Shown piece after piece: positions 52,301 through 56,941 of a stretch of 64,000 nucleotides of DNA (the first letter of the stretch is position 1; every line of letters begins with the position of its first letter). The stretch is from NCBI GenBank assembly GCA_005408345.1, contig SEMN01001227.1, positions 17,446-81,445 on the forward strand. Reading direction: 5' to 3'. A program made the translations under genes and the position numbers. The DNA comes from Macquaria australasica. Lineage: Eukaryota > Chordata > Actinopteri > Centrarchiformes > Percichthyidae. A model generated the notes under the pieces. It was given only the letters and a program-made list of their open reading frames with translations, did no database searches and was not told the origin of the DNA.

Positions 52301-55300
52301 TCTGGATCTGGATATTAACATCTGATTCTTTGCACTTACACCTGGTTTCAATAAGAGTTCTTGTCATCACTGTGATCGGATGGAACGCTTGCTAGCTGCT
52401 GCTACTGCTCGCTGTTTTTGGACAAGCAGCTCAGCTACAGGAGCAGGAAAAGGTGGAGTTATGTGACCTTTCGACTTGTGGTCACGCTGCACAGATGTGT
52501 GATCCAATCACAGTGCGAACCAGATCATCAGTCGTGTTCTGATCACAATGCTGCATTAACATGTTTTTATCCAAACACAGATGTCTGGTCTGATTCATAA
52601 TCTGGATGACTTATTTTTTAACGACTATATTTAATTAAAGTTCTTGTACGGCTGTTTTGAACATTTGACAACTTCAGCTTCGTCTGTTCAGTTGAAAACA
52701 GGTTTTGTAGATGAAATGTACTGAATCTCAGGGATCGTATCGTTACCCCTCCTAGACATCACTTTCACGTATCTGTGCTTTTCTCAGGCACAAGATGGAC
52801 GCTGACCAGATCGAGAAGATTGCCAAAGATGCCAACGACACGTCGACCAAAGCGTACAACCTGCTGCTGAAGACTCTGGACAGAGAGGGCAAGACGAGTC
52901 AGGAGATCGACGAGCTCAACAAGAAGTACGTCACGCCAAAGCCTCCGCACATGAACCAGAATACTCTGTTTGGTTGTAACCGCTGCTCTGATTGTTGTGT
53001 TCAGGTACAACGAGGCGAAGGAGCTGGCGAAGAATCTGGAGAAACAGGCCAACAAGGTTCAGGCCGAGGCTGAAGACGCCGGACACAAAGCTCTGAAGAT
53101 CTTCGCCAACCTGACCAACCTCCCACCGTTCGACACCAAGGCCCTGCAGGTGACCGTCTGTCAGCGCTCTGCAGACCTGAAAGGTTTTTATCATGACTGT
53201 CTTGACTTCTTGGATGATTGACCCGTCTTTGTGATTTCAGGATGAAGCCAGTAAGATCAAGAAGGAGGCGTCGGACCTCGACAAGCTGATCGATAAGACG
53301 GAGAAGGAGTACAACGACCTCAGAGACGACCTGAAGGGCAAAGAGCAGGAAGTCCGCAAACTGCTGGAGAAAGGCAAAAGTGAGCAGCAGGTACGTTGAC
53401 TGCAGCAGGTGAAGTGAGGAGCCTCCGTCTGAATCTGCACACAGAAAACTGGCTAAACAAACACAACACGGCGTGCTAGGAGGTGGACTTCCTGTCTTTA
53501 TGCTAAACTAAGCTAAGCTAAACACACCCTGACTCCAGCTCTGTATTTAACACTCAGATTGTTTCGCAAAATGTTCACCTGTTCCTTTAACACTCCTAGA
53601 AGAGTTCTCTAACTTGGCAGAGAAAGTCTGAACGTTTTTAAAGCAGAGAGTGGCTTATTAATAATAATAATGATAATAAACTTTATTTATACAGAACTTC
53701 TCAGAACAAAGTTACAAAGTGCTTCACATGATTGAACCCGGATTAAAACATTCCAGGAGGCAAATAAAATCAGACAGTTAAAAATAATACAAAAAGAAAA
53801 TGGAATAAAATACCCAACAATATTAAATAAAAATAAATACATAATAATAATAATAATAATAAAACAGATGTGACATGTTGGAAATAAAAGAGTGTGCTGG
53901 TATTAATAAGAAACTTAGAGAAGTGATTTAAAAGACGTCACTGATTCTGCAGATTCAGATCTTTGGTTTGTGTTTGACGTCTGGTTTCGTGTTCCTGTCT
54001 GACAGACCGCAGATCAGCTGTTGGCTCGAGCCGACGCTGCCAAAGCTCTGGCTGAGGAGGCGGCTAAGAAGGGCCAGTCCACCTTCAGGGAGGCCGAGAG
54101 CATCCTGGACGACCTCAGAGGTACCTGTCTGCCTGCCTGTCTGCCTGCCTGTCTGCCTGCCTATCTGCCTGCCTGCCTGTCTGCCTGCCTGTCTGTCTGT
54201 CTCACTACCAGTGCATGTTTTAATTAAGGTGAAAATTCAGGGATGGATTTCAAGCTATTAAGTAAATTTGCACCTTAATTGAAAAATGAAGGTCCTTCTA
54301 CGGTACAGTTTAAATTAAAGGGTAAAAACAAACTTTTAATGATGAATGCATCAGAAAACACATTAAAACCCCTTAAAATATTCCAATTCCCGAATGTACC
54401 CATTGATTCCAAATCCAAATCTGTGCAAACCTGTTAAATACTAAGAAACCCATCAAATATCATTAAGCCAAAATCCCTGAACCTTAAAACACCTTAAACT
54501 CGTCATTAATGACAAATATTTCACATTCGTGTGTAAATTAAGGGGAAAGTCAACAACCCCTTAAAATCTACTTAAATCTACTTTTTTAAGGGCTTTTGAG
54601 ACCATTTTAAGAGCAGAGATCTCTGGTTACGCCTTGATTTCCAGGAGTTTGTGTGTTTTCAGGTAAATTAAGGATTCAGGGGATTTTGAGGGATTGTTGT
54701 GGTCTCATCTGGATCTTTTCTCTTTCGTTCGTAACTTCCTGCAGACTTTGACAAGAGGGTGAACGACAACAAGACCGCGGCTGAGGACGCCTTGAAGAAG
54801 ATCCCCGCCATCAACGCCACCATCATGGCTGCCAACGAGAAGACCAGGCAGGCAGAGGCAGCGCTCGGCAACGCGGCCTCTGATGCCCGGGAGGCCAAGA
54901 ACAAGGCGGAGGAGGCCGAGAAGATCGCTAGCAAGGTCCAGAAGGTATGACAGGAACCAGCCGCAACCTGACCACCTGCTGTCTGTGCTTACCTGGGAAA
55001 TATGTCCTCCTCACTGTAAATGAAACCTGTGTCCTCTCAGGGCTCAGCCAAGACCAAGGAGGACGCAGAGAAGGCCTTCCAGGACACCAACAAGCTGGAC
55101 AATGAGGTCGACGACATGATGGACCAGCTGAGTGCTGCTGAGCGGGAGCTGGCCAGGAAGAAGGCCGAGGCCGACCAGGACATGATGATGGCTGGAATGG
55201 TACGACCCGGTTCTGCTGTGCTGTGTTAATAAAGAGGTTTCAGGTTACATCAGTTACTGTTGTAGAATCAGATTATGTGTTGGATCAACACTGTTTACTG

Positions 55301-56151
55301 TCCCTCAGGCGTCGGACAACGCTAAGGAGGCAGAGGACAACGCCCGCAAGGCCAAGAGCGCCGTGAAGACGGTACTGAGCACCATCACCGCCCTGCTGGA
55401 TCAGCTGGGTAAGAACAGACTCACAGTGACGTCTGTACAACTAATCCAGAACTAAACAACGCAGCCAGCAGAGTTTGTATGAACTGAAGAACAAGTTACA
55501 GTTTTTACAGCCAAACGGTCTGTTCGACAGGATTGTTTTTCAAATCTAAATTTTTCTGCAAAAACTGGTTAAACTGGAAGAATACTTTTCACCAGTCCCT
55601 GCCCGGTTTTCCACATAGAAATTAAAGATAAATAGAAATAAAAATCAAGCCTTAATCTCAGCAGACAAGCTGTTGTAACTGTAACTCTAATCTGATACCT
55701 ACAACTAACTATTAGGCATCACATTGCGAAGCGCTAAAACGAAGTAATAGAAGCGTGTTCATCTCCATGGATTAGTACACAGGCAGATCTATCGGAGTGA
55801 ACAGCTCGGATTGGTTCTGATCGATCATCATGATGTCCAGACTCTCAGCAGGTCCCAGCAAACTGGTTCATTTCCTCCTTTCTCTCCTGTCCAGGAAACA
55901 TCGACAAGGTGGACCTGAGCAAACTGAACCAGATCGACGAGTCCTTGAAGAGCGCCAAGAGCAAGATGGCCAACAGCGAGCTGGACAGGAAGCTGGCGGA
56001 GCTGAACGACGTGGCGCGGACCCAGGAGGACATGATCAACGACTACGACCGGCAGATCCGCGAGATCCGCACCGACATCGACAACCTCAACGACATCAAG
56101 AACACGTTACCCGACGGCTGCTTCAACACGCCGTCTCTGGAGAGGCCCTAA
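2940..56151 (+). CDS. lamc1: laminin subunit gamma-1, complete 28-exon coding region
   Basis: Secreted gamma chain of laminin heterotrimers; it assembles with alpha and beta chains in the ER and is deposited in basement membranes. Coding exons: 2940-3312, 30528-30832, 38214-38344, 40341-40507, 41911-42099, 43207-43324, 44217-44315, 45892-46028, 46161-46283, 47251-47440, 47907-48019, 48122-48343, 48522-48710, 49504-49749, 50334-50487, 50670-50812, 50900-51078, 51166-51322, 51555-51760, 51845-51924, 52788-52925, 53005-53149, 53241-53390, 54006-54120, 54745-54944, 55041-55199, 55309-55408, 55895-56151. They sum to 4,785 nt (1,594 residues plus stop) and every intron is GT..AG with matching phase. 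Order: signal peptide about 1-20, LN about 31-269, LE repeats about 270-490, laminin IV type A about 500-675, LE repeats to about 1020, coiled coil 1026-1594. It is gamma-1 rather than gamma-3 because the coiled coil (DADQDMMMAGM) and C terminus (GCFNTPS) are near-identical to human LAMC1. No frameshift or premature stop was found. Confidence 0.97.
4440..4705 (+). repeat. dispersed teleost repeat, GGACTGTTGG family
   Basis: Holds the core TTTTGGACTGTTGGTCGGAC, then AACAAGACATTTTAAGAC, and ends with ATTAATCAATAATGAAAATA. I know this core as very abundant in fish genomes; several more copies lie in this window in both orientations. Confidence 0.75.
4990..5258. repeat. dispersed repeat with inverted GCTAGTAAGTGG arms and a retroelement-like tail
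   Basis: GGTCCACTTACTAGCTTTC (5009-5027) is inverted relative to TCTAGTAAGTGGGCC (5226-5240). Between them lies TCTTGAAAAAGAGAC...CCTGGTTAAATAAAG, a tail sequence common in fish retroelements. The 5182-5258 part recurs at 42311-42394. Confidence 0.6.
5330..5510 (+). repeat. dispersed teleost repeat, GGACTGTTGG family (diverged)
   Basis: TTTTTGGACTGTTGGCTGGAC and AACAAGACATTTGTTGACG at about 5440-5482, preceded by a TTGATAATCGATCAATTG edge. Confidence 0.7.
7308..7545 (+). repeat. dispersed teleost repeat (SINE-like)
   Basis: Starts AATGGTAAATGG, runs through CTCTTTACAGATTGG, CACACACCAATGGCG and TGTCTTGCCCAAGGACAC, and ends with GGGGATCAAACTTCTGACC and GAGCCACAGCCG. I recognise this order as a widespread fish repeat; its class is uncertain. 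Confidence 0.75.
8301..8379. repeat. 30-bp near-perfect inverted repeat (hairpin)
   Basis: Arms 8301-8330 and 8350-8379 pair at 29 of 30 positions around a 19-nt loop. The shape is that of a short-hairpin RNA precursor if transcribed, and it lies inside lamc1 intron 1. It has no coding frame. No known microRNA is recognised in the stem. Confidence 0.85.
8801..8825 (+). repeat. (GTCA)n/(GACA)n tetranucleotide repeat
   Basis: Five TCAG units followed by three ACAG units. Confidence 0.9.
9343..9861. repeat. 24-bp minisatellite, about 21.6 copies, with higher-order duplication
   Basis: The unit is GCAGGTGGAGGTGTT plus a variable nine-base end (CATGCTGCT, CGGGCTGTT or TGGGCTGTT). Variants follow a pattern: the seven units 9511-9678 have the same order as the seven units 9679-9846, a 168-bp tandem duplication of the array itself. 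Because 24 is divisible by three, several frames are open across it; none is a credible gene. Confidence 0.97.
10540..10830 (-). repeat. dispersed teleost repeat, GGACTGTTGG family (reverse)
   Basis: TTTTGTCCGACCAGCAGTCC at 10646-10665 is the reverse of the family core. Edges are made of ATTGATTAATC words. Confidence 0.7.
15060..15154. repeat. foldback element, about 38-bp arms
   Basis: Arms CTGGCCACGCCCC..GGGGGTTTT (15060-15099) and AAAACCCCTG..GGGTGTGGCCAG (15117-15154) pair with a few mismatches around a 17-nt loop. Each arm holds a TGACRTCAC (CRE-like) word. Confidence 0.75.
16508..16667 (+). repeat. interspersed repeat, copy A
   Basis: About 160 bp that recur at 28448-28602: ACTACAGGTGTCTAAC, GGAGGTGTGGA, CCAGCAGGGAGGCT, TATGGGAAATGTAGGCTCCAG. 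Order and spacing agree. No inverted ends are apparent. Confidence 0.75.
18542..18630. repeat. 22-bp perfect inverted repeat with 45-nt loop
   Basis: 18542-18563 is the exact reverse complement of 18609-18630 (AAACCAGAGCCATGTAGAGA core). The loop has no obvious structure. Confidence 0.85.
18861..18895 (+). repeat. (AC)n microsatellite
   Basis: CA dinucleotides followed by CCCCAC. Confidence 0.95.
20410..20798. repeat. MITE-like element with about 40-bp inverted ends
   Basis: The left end TCAGGCTCCATCCACACCGA and the reverse complement of the right end (TCAGGCTACATCCACATTAC) agree, and both continue into ACGT.TT.GTTTTAAAACG. The interior contains AACGCTG/AAAACGCT words. A nonautonomous DNA transposon is likely. 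Confidence 0.8.
22640..22760 (+). repeat. dispersed teleost repeat, GGACTGTTGG family (fragment)
   Basis: TTTGGACTGTCGGTCGGAC then AACAAGACATTTGAAGACGT at about 22700-22742. Confidence 0.7.
24270..24840. repeat. AT-rich region of degenerate TTATCTTGAGAAAAC words
   Basis: Words of the type TTTTGAGATAA and GTTATCTTGAGAAAAC recur in both orientations about ten times. It resembles the interior of the element at 61954-62294 but lacks clean ends. Confidence 0.55.
25110..25320 (+). repeat. (CTGT)n/(CT)n microsatellite, about 210 bp
   Basis: Mixed CTGTCTGT and CTCTCT blocks. Open frames across it on both strands encode low-complexity peptides and are not genes. Confidence 0.97.
26815..26990 (+). 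repeat. dispersed teleost repeat, GGACTGTTGG family
   Basis: TAAACTGAATATCTTTAGAC, then TGTTGGACAGATAAG, ending ATTAATCAATAATGAAAGTA and TTGCAGCACC. Confidence 0.65.
28448..28602 (+). repeat. interspersed repeat, copy B
   Basis: The partner of 16508-16667, in the same orientation and about 12 kb away. The two differ at scattered positions and small indels, so both are old. Confidence 0.75.
28915..29065 (+). repeat. dispersed teleost repeat (SINE-like)
   Basis: After a short (AC)n: GAGCAGTTAGGGGGCACC and CTGGACTTGAACCGACCC, ending in CCGGCTGATGAAATG. The wording and order match a common fish repeat; class uncertain. Confidence 0.55.
30528..30832 (+). CDS. lamc1: lamc1 coding exon 2: LN domain
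   Basis: Residues 125-226. It begins KAFDITYVRLKFHTSRPES and ends DNSPVLQ, nearly identical to human LAMC1 over this span. Acceptor CTCTGCAG|GT and donor CAG|GTGAGT are both strong. Enters in phase 1 and leaves in phase 0. Confidence 0.97.
31795..31872 (+). repeat. C/T-rich tract with (CCT)n
   Basis: Nearly pure pyrimidine on the plus strand, ending in a run of CCT/CTC triplets. Confidence 0.85.
32845..33360. repeat. composite dispersed repeat
   Basis: Begins GGTTCCCAACCTTTTTGGC and ends TCATGACCCCCAAGTCAGG, both known from fish repeats, with a reverse copy of the GGACTGTTGG family (TTGTTTTGTCCGACCAACAG, 33134-33153) in the middle. Confidence 0.65.
35505..35840 (+). repeat. non-LTR retroelement tail-like repeat
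   Basis: GTGAGGCGTTCAGGCATCCAG, TTGCATTAAAAGGGGTCAGC, CCTGGATGCCTCTGG, CCTGGGAACACCTCGGATC and GGATAAGCAGCAGAAAGTGG occur in this order. I recognise it as a decayed copy of a very common teleost retroelement tail ending near GGATGG. The open frame 35608-35949 arises from it. Confidence 0.7.
38214..38344 (+). CDS. lamc1: lamc1 coding exon 3: end of LN domain
   Basis: Residues 227-270. The sequence DWVTATDIRVTLNRLNTFGD through SYYYAISDFAVGGR is a laminin N-terminal signature. The acceptor is TTGCAG and the donor AG|GTAAAG. Leaves in phase 2, completing an arginine codon with exon 4. Confidence 0.97.
38345..40340 (+). other. lamc1: lamc1 intron 3
   Basis: Contains a less repetitive stretch (about 38600-39010) with two CATTCC words three bases apart, a region of degenerate AGCTAAC-type repeats (39265-39450), and a (TA)n tract at 40157-40192. 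No exon seen. Confidence 0.8.
40157..40192. repeat. (TA)n microsatellite
   Basis: Perfect TA dinucleotides, about 18 units. Confidence 0.97.
40341..40507 (+). CDS. lamc1: lamc1 coding exon 4: first LE (laminin EGF-like) repeat
   Basis: Residues 270-326. It opens CKCNGHASEC and keeps the cysteine spacing of an LE domain (CNCKHNTDGDDCNVCKPF). Acceptor GTCAG, donor C|GTAAGT, phase 1 out. The codon split with exon 5 makes proline, giving ECLPCDCNG as in human LAMC1. Confidence 0.96.
41052..41500. other. assembly gap (449 N)
   Basis: A run of N in intron 4, bordered on the right directly by CTG-rich tandem repeat. The length is probably an estimate, not a measured size. Confidence 0.99.
41501..41700 (+). 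repeat. CTG-rich tandem repeat at gap edge
   Basis: About a dozen units of the form (CTG)3-5 TCTTA in tandem, degrading towards 41700 into TTACTG words. Similar degenerate units lie left of the gap at 40520-40690, so the repeat probably spans the unresolved stretch. Confidence 0.9.
41911..42099 (+). CDS. lamc1: lamc1 coding exon 5: second LE repeat
   Basis: Residues 326-389. It reads CDCNGKSSECYFDAELY then TGHGGHCRNCADNTDG, the second LE repeat of gamma-1. The acceptor is CTCTCTCAG and the donor G|GTGAGT, phase 1 in and out. Confidence 0.97.
42311..42394 (+). repeat. dispersed repeat, second copy of 5182-5258
   Basis: CTGCTGATGAAGGCCATAAG, CTAGTAAGTGGACC and TTGAGTTTGATATTTTG correspond to the copy in intron 1. 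Confidence 0.7.
42380..42775. repeat. MITE-like element with long inverted TTAGCTTAGC arms
   Basis: GGTTAGCTTAGCTTAGCACA..GGAAACAGCTAGCCTGG (about 42437-42490) is inverted at about 42631-42678, with matching outer ends (TTATTCACTTT). The arms match over about 48 bp. This is an abundant fish element. Confidence 0.8.
43207..43324 (+). CDS. lamc1: lamc1 coding exon 6: third LE repeat
   Basis: Residues 389-428: SESPQCDNRGVCACKPG followed by CDRCQPGYHSLTEAGCR. The short LE repeat matches the third of gamma-1. The acceptor TTTTCAG follows a TG-rich tract; donor AG|GTACAG, phase 2 out. Confidence 0.96.
43325..44216 (+). other. lamc1: lamc1 intron 6
   Basis: Contains a partial copy of the TTAGC-type element (about 43490-43935), into which a second repeat family of the GGACTGTTGG type seems mixed (43600-43820). 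It ends in a (TC)n tract that forms the polypyrimidine tract of exon 7. Confidence 0.75.
43490..43935 (+). repeat. partial TTAGC-type element mixed with GGACTGTTGG-family sequence
   Basis: Starts AAAGGAACAGTCCAACATTT and ends AGCTTAGCACAAAGACTGG near 43860-43880. 43600-43820 carries the other family's edge words (TTATCGGCAGATTTATC, TCGTTGCAGCC). Confidence 0.6.
44217..44315 (+). CDS. lamc1: lamc1 coding exon 7: fourth LE repeat
   Basis: Residues 428-461: PCSCSPSGSTQECDVNTGQC then CKDNVEGFSCDR. The acceptor TGCCAG sits at the end of (TC)n and the donor AG|GTAACA opens into (AC)n. Phase 2 in and out. Confidence 0.96.
44316..45891 (+). other. lamc1: lamc1 intron 7
   Basis: Begins with (AC)n at the donor, carries a long (AC)n tract at 45073-45149, and shows degenerate CCTTGAAAGT/GCTTGAAT repeats at 44400-44770. 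No exon seen. Confidence 0.8.
45073..45149 (+). repeat. (AC)n microsatellite, about 77 bp
   Basis: Uninterrupted CA dinucleotides in intron 7, the longest dinucleotide run in the window. Confidence 0.98.
45892..46028 (+). CDS. lamc1: lamc1 coding exon 8: end of LE4, first half of the split LE5
   Basis: Residues 461-507: CKLGYFNLDPNNPQGCTPCF then CFQHSSVC, where the LE repeat is interrupted by the laminin IV domain. Acceptor GTCAG, donor G|GTAACG, phase 1 out. Confidence 0.96.
46161..46283 (+). CDS. lamc1: lamc1 coding exon 9: start of laminin IV type A domain
   Basis: Residues 507-548, including DDEQWTGQQRDGS and ISLISDDYFPMYFVAP. TG-rich DNA precedes the acceptor and (AC)n begins within the donor (G|GTACAC). 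Phase 1 in and out. Confidence 0.96.
46284..46336 (+). repeat. (AC)n/(ACTC)n microsatellite at exon 9 donor
   Basis: The repeat starts inside the donor sequence itself and changes to ACTC units. Confidence 0.95.
46284..47250 (+). other. lamc1: lamc1 intron 9
   Basis: Starts with (AC)n then (ACTC)n (46284-46336). A stretch at 46895-46965 resembles the tRNA-like part of a fish SINE/hAT-associated repeat. No exon seen. Confidence 0.75.
47251..47440 (+). CDS. lamc1: lamc1 coding exon 10: laminin IV type A domain
   Basis: Residues 548-611: KFLGNQMLSYGQNLSLSFRV, then RRDTRLSAEDLVLEGANLRV, nearly identical to human gamma-1. One sequon (NLS). Acceptor CACAG, donor AG|GTGAGA, phase 2 out. Confidence 0.97.
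47441..47906 (+). other. lamc1: lamc1 intron 10
   Basis: 466 bp built largely from degenerate TAATCTGCA/GATAATCTG words (47500-47830), perhaps an old tandem duplication. No exon or named repeat seen. Confidence 0.7.
47907..48019 (+). CDS. lamc1: lamc1 coding exon 11: laminin IV type A domain
   Basis: Residues 611-649: LHDSTDYPWRPTISHSDFQK and NLTAIKIRGTYSERS. The domain's conserved IKIRGTYSE block is intact. The donor is A|GTACGC, phase 1 out, completing serine with exon 12. Confidence 0.96.
48122..48343 (+). CDS. lamc1: lamc1 coding exon 12: end of laminin IV domain, second half of LE5 and LE6
   Basis: Residues 649-723: AGYLDDVSLVTARRGPGVPA, then WVEQCTCPQGYQGQHCEQC and CNCNGHSDACNPETG. 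The preceding intron is only 102 bp. Acceptor CTCCAG, donor G|GTAACA. Confidence 0.97.
48522..48710 (+). CDS. lamc1: lamc1 coding exon 13: LE repeats 6-7
   Basis: Residues 723-786: ACDCRDNTAGLSCERCKDGF then CQACPCPAGATCAVV and VVCTNCPAGTTG. The acceptor CTAG follows a (TGTC)n/(TC)n tract. Phase 1 in and out. Confidence 0.97.
48711..49503 (+). other. lamc1: lamc1 intron 13
   Basis: 793 bp with an A-run at 49007-49020 and no recognised repeat or exon. Confidence 0.75.
49504..49749 (+). CDS. lamc1: lamc1 coding exon 14: LE repeat with the nidogen-binding site
   Basis: Residues 786-868. The LE repeat contains NIDPNAV (49599-49619, residues about 818-824), the loop that binds nidogen in mouse and human gamma-1, where the Asp, Asn and Val are the key contacts; all three are present. 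This links laminin to the collagen IV/nidogen network. Donor C|GTAAGA, phase 1 out. Confidence 0.97.
49599..49619 (+). other. lamc1: nidogen-binding motif NIDPNAV in laminin gamma-1
   Basis: Seven codons read exactly NIDPNAV, flanked by CKCSD and GNCN as in mammalian gamma-1. The invariant motif argues that the chain still recruits nidogen. Confidence 0.93.
49750..50333 (+). other. lamc1: lamc1 intron 14
   Basis: Contains a reverse-orientation copy of the GGACTGTTGG repeat family at about 50080-50265. The 3' end is (TCC)n, giving the acceptor tract. Confidence 0.7.
50080..50265 (-). repeat. dispersed teleost repeat, GGACTGTTGG family (reverse, diverged)
   Basis: TTTAATCAGCTGATCAATAG, then CTATAAAATGTCAGGAAATG and TGTTTTGTCC in order, as in reverse copies of the family. 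Confidence 0.6.
50334..50487 (+). CDS. lamc1: lamc1 coding exon 15: LE repeat
   Basis: Residues 868-919: PCSCSPSGTVGRQTSCSQVT, then CQCLPNVVERDCSACQPGFF. The donor is CG|GTCAGC, a weaker match to consensus than its neighbours, but it restores RCNC at the next exon as in human. Phase 2 out. Confidence 0.94.
50670..50812 (+). CDS. lamc1: lamc1 coding exon 16: LE repeat
   Basis: Residues 919-967: CNCNPIGSTNGQCDITSGQC followed by CQPGVTGLHCERCEVNFFGF. Acceptor TTTCCACAG, donor C|GTGAGC, phase 1 out. Confidence 0.97.
50900..51078 (+). CDS. lamc1: lamc1 coding exon 17: last LE repeat and entry to the coiled coil
   Basis: Residues 967-1026: CDCDPEGSQSGQC, then CDMCEENYFYNRSAPGCQQC and PSCYSLVRDK. 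The closing cysteines match those that disulfide-link the three laminin chains at the top of the coiled coil. Leaves in phase 0. Confidence 0.97.
51166..51322 (+). CDS. lamc1: lamc1 coding exon 18: coiled coil
   Basis: Residues 1027-1079, charged heptad sequence including TDKAFEDRLKEAERAIMELL. Acceptor CTCCAG, donor G|GTAACA, phase 1 out. Both flanking introns are short. Confidence 0.96.
51555..51760 (+). CDS. lamc1: lamc1 coding exon 19: coiled coil
   Basis: Residues 1079-1147: VDRGLLDRLNTINNTLTTQW and LQNIRNTVDDTG. One sequon (NNT). Acceptor CTGCAG, donor GTG|GTGAGT, phase 0 out. Confidence 0.96.
51845..51924 (+). CDS. lamc1: lamc1 coding exon 20: coiled coil
   Basis: Residues 1148-1174, the smallest coding exon (80 nt). 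SGDPNNMTLLAEEARALADK aligns with human STGDPNNMTLLAEEAR. Donor AA|GTAAGA, phase 2 out. Confidence 0.95.
51925..52787 (+). other. lamc1: lamc1 intron 20
   Basis: 863 bp, AT-rich. 52180-52600 has the look of a dispersed repeat (TGCAGATCACA..., TGTGATCCAATCACAG), but the family is not recognised. Confidence 0.6.
52788..52925 (+). CDS. lamc1: lamc1 coding exon 21: coiled coil
   Basis: Residues 1174-1220: MDADQIEKIAKDANDTSTKA, then YNLLLKTLDREG. One sequon (NDT). The donor is AA|GTACGT and the 79-bp intron that follows is the smallest of the gene. Phase 2 out. Confidence 0.95.
53005..53149 (+). CDS. lamc1: lamc1 coding exon 22: coiled coil
   Basis: Residues 1220-1268: YNEAKELAKNLEKQANKVQA and IFANLTNLPPFDTKALQ. 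One sequon (NLT). Phase 0 out with donor CAG|GTGACC. Confidence 0.95.
53241..53390 (+). CDS. lamc1: lamc1 coding exon 23: coiled coil
   Basis: Residues 1269-1318, exactly 50 codons: DEASKIKKEASDLDKLIDK, then LKGKEQEVRKLLEKGKSEQQ. Phase 0 in and out, so skipping it would keep the frame. Confidence 0.96.
53391..54005 (+). other. lamc1: lamc1 intron 23
   Basis: Contains a partial TTAGC-type element (about 53480-53600) and a fish-type dispersed repeat with AATAAT tails and an AACTTTATTTATAC core (about 53655-53880). Confidence 0.75.
53655..53880 (+). repeat. dispersed teleost repeat with AAT tails
   Basis: AATAATAATGATAATAAAC, then TTTATTTATACAGAACTTC and GTTACAAAGTGCTTCACATG, ending in (AAT)n. 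Class uncertain. Confidence 0.65.
54006..54120 (+). CDS. lamc1: lamc1 coding exon 24: coiled coil
   Basis: Residues 1319-1357: TADQLLARADAAKALAEEAA then KGQSTFREAESILDDLR. The donor G|GTACCT runs directly into a (TGCC)n/(TGTC)n tandem repeat. Phase 1 out. Confidence 0.95.
54121..54744 (+). other. lamc1: lamc1 intron 24
   Basis: Starts with tetranucleotide repeat (54126-54203); 54280-54600 is AT-rich and built of degenerate CCCTTAAAA/TTAAGG words. No exon seen. Confidence 0.75.
54126..54203 (+). repeat. (CTGC/CTGT)n tetranucleotide repeat
   Basis: About 19 four-base units alternating CTGC and CTGT, starting within the first few bases of intron 24. Confidence 0.95.
54745..54944 (+). CDS. lamc1: lamc1 coding exon 25: coiled coil
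   Basis: Residues 1357-1423: DFDKRVNDNKTAAEDALKKI then PAINATIMAANEKTR. Sequons NKT and NAT. The segment is one of the most conserved in gamma-1. Donor AAG|GTATGA, phase 0 out. Confidence 0.97.
55041..55199 (+). CDS. lamc1: lamc1 coding exon 26: coiled coil
   Basis: Residues 1424-1476, 53 codons, phase 0 in and out. It ends AEADQDMMMAGM, almost the same as the human sequence and diagnostic for gamma-1. Confidence 0.97.
55309..55408 (+). CDS. lamc1: lamc1 coding exon 27: coiled coil
   Basis: Residues 1477-1510: ASDNAKEAEDNARKAKSAVK then STITALLDQLG. Acceptor CCTCAG, donor G|GTAAGA, phase 1 out. Confidence 0.96.
55409..55894 (+). other. lamc1: lamc1 intron 27
   Basis: 486 bp, AT-rich, no exon or repeat recognised. 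A pyrimidine-rich acceptor precedes exon 28. Confidence 0.75.
55895..56151 (+). CDS. lamc1: lamc1 coding exon 28: end of coiled coil, C terminus and stop
   Basis: Residues 1510-1594 and TAA at 56149-56151. The end reads TLPDGCFNTPSLERP. The cysteine matches the one that disulfide-links gamma to the beta chain, and the glutamate third from the C terminus is the residue required for integrin recognition of gamma-1 laminins. Both are kept, so integrin binding is expected to be intact. Confidence 0.98.
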
Positions 56152-56941
56152 CCCCGCCCTCCTCCTCCTCCACCTCCAACACCCCCCTCCCCCCTTCACA
56201 TCTAACACTCTGGCAAACACGCCAACTTCTACCAAAACAGTTTTTTAAACCTTTTTGTTTTCAGATTCTTGTCTTTGTTTTTCTTTTACAAGAGAGAAGC
56301 CAATATTTCAGACCACGTTCACGGTTTTTAACGAAAGAGAAGCAGCTTTTTGTTTTGTTTTTATGTTTTTTTCCGAGACACAGTAACGTGGTTACGGTAG
56401 AATGAACTAAGCGGCATAGAGAAGCCGTGCAGAGAGGTGGAAGAACCTCGGAGAAAAACCAGAACCACAAACCCGACGTGACTGCACCCGTCTGCTCCAC
56501 AAGAGGACGTTTCACCGACGCAGAAACCACACAGGAAGTTCCTCACGCTTGGAGGAACGTCCACTCAGATTTTTATTTTCTGTGTCTAACCAGATTACCC
56601 ATCATGCCTGGAGACACACCAGCTACTTCAGAGTTTTCCAGCTTTCAGCTCGCTGAATGTACGGCTACACGCTGTTAGTTTTTTTTATTTTTAAACCAAC
56701 CATGTTTTCAGAAACCACACAGTGAAGGAATCCTCTCGTTTTTCTCTTTTTGTCTCCCAAAGCTCCGCGGCTGACACAAACAGCAGAGGAAAAGTATTTT
56801 ACTTCTCTTTTCTTCATCAGTATTTTCACCTCCAATGGGTTGTGTTGTTAAGTAAAGCCACGCCCACTCTGCTGGTGCATATGGAGCCTCTGAAGTCCAG
56901 ACAAAATATATTTTAAGTCTTGTGTGCACAAGATGGATTAA

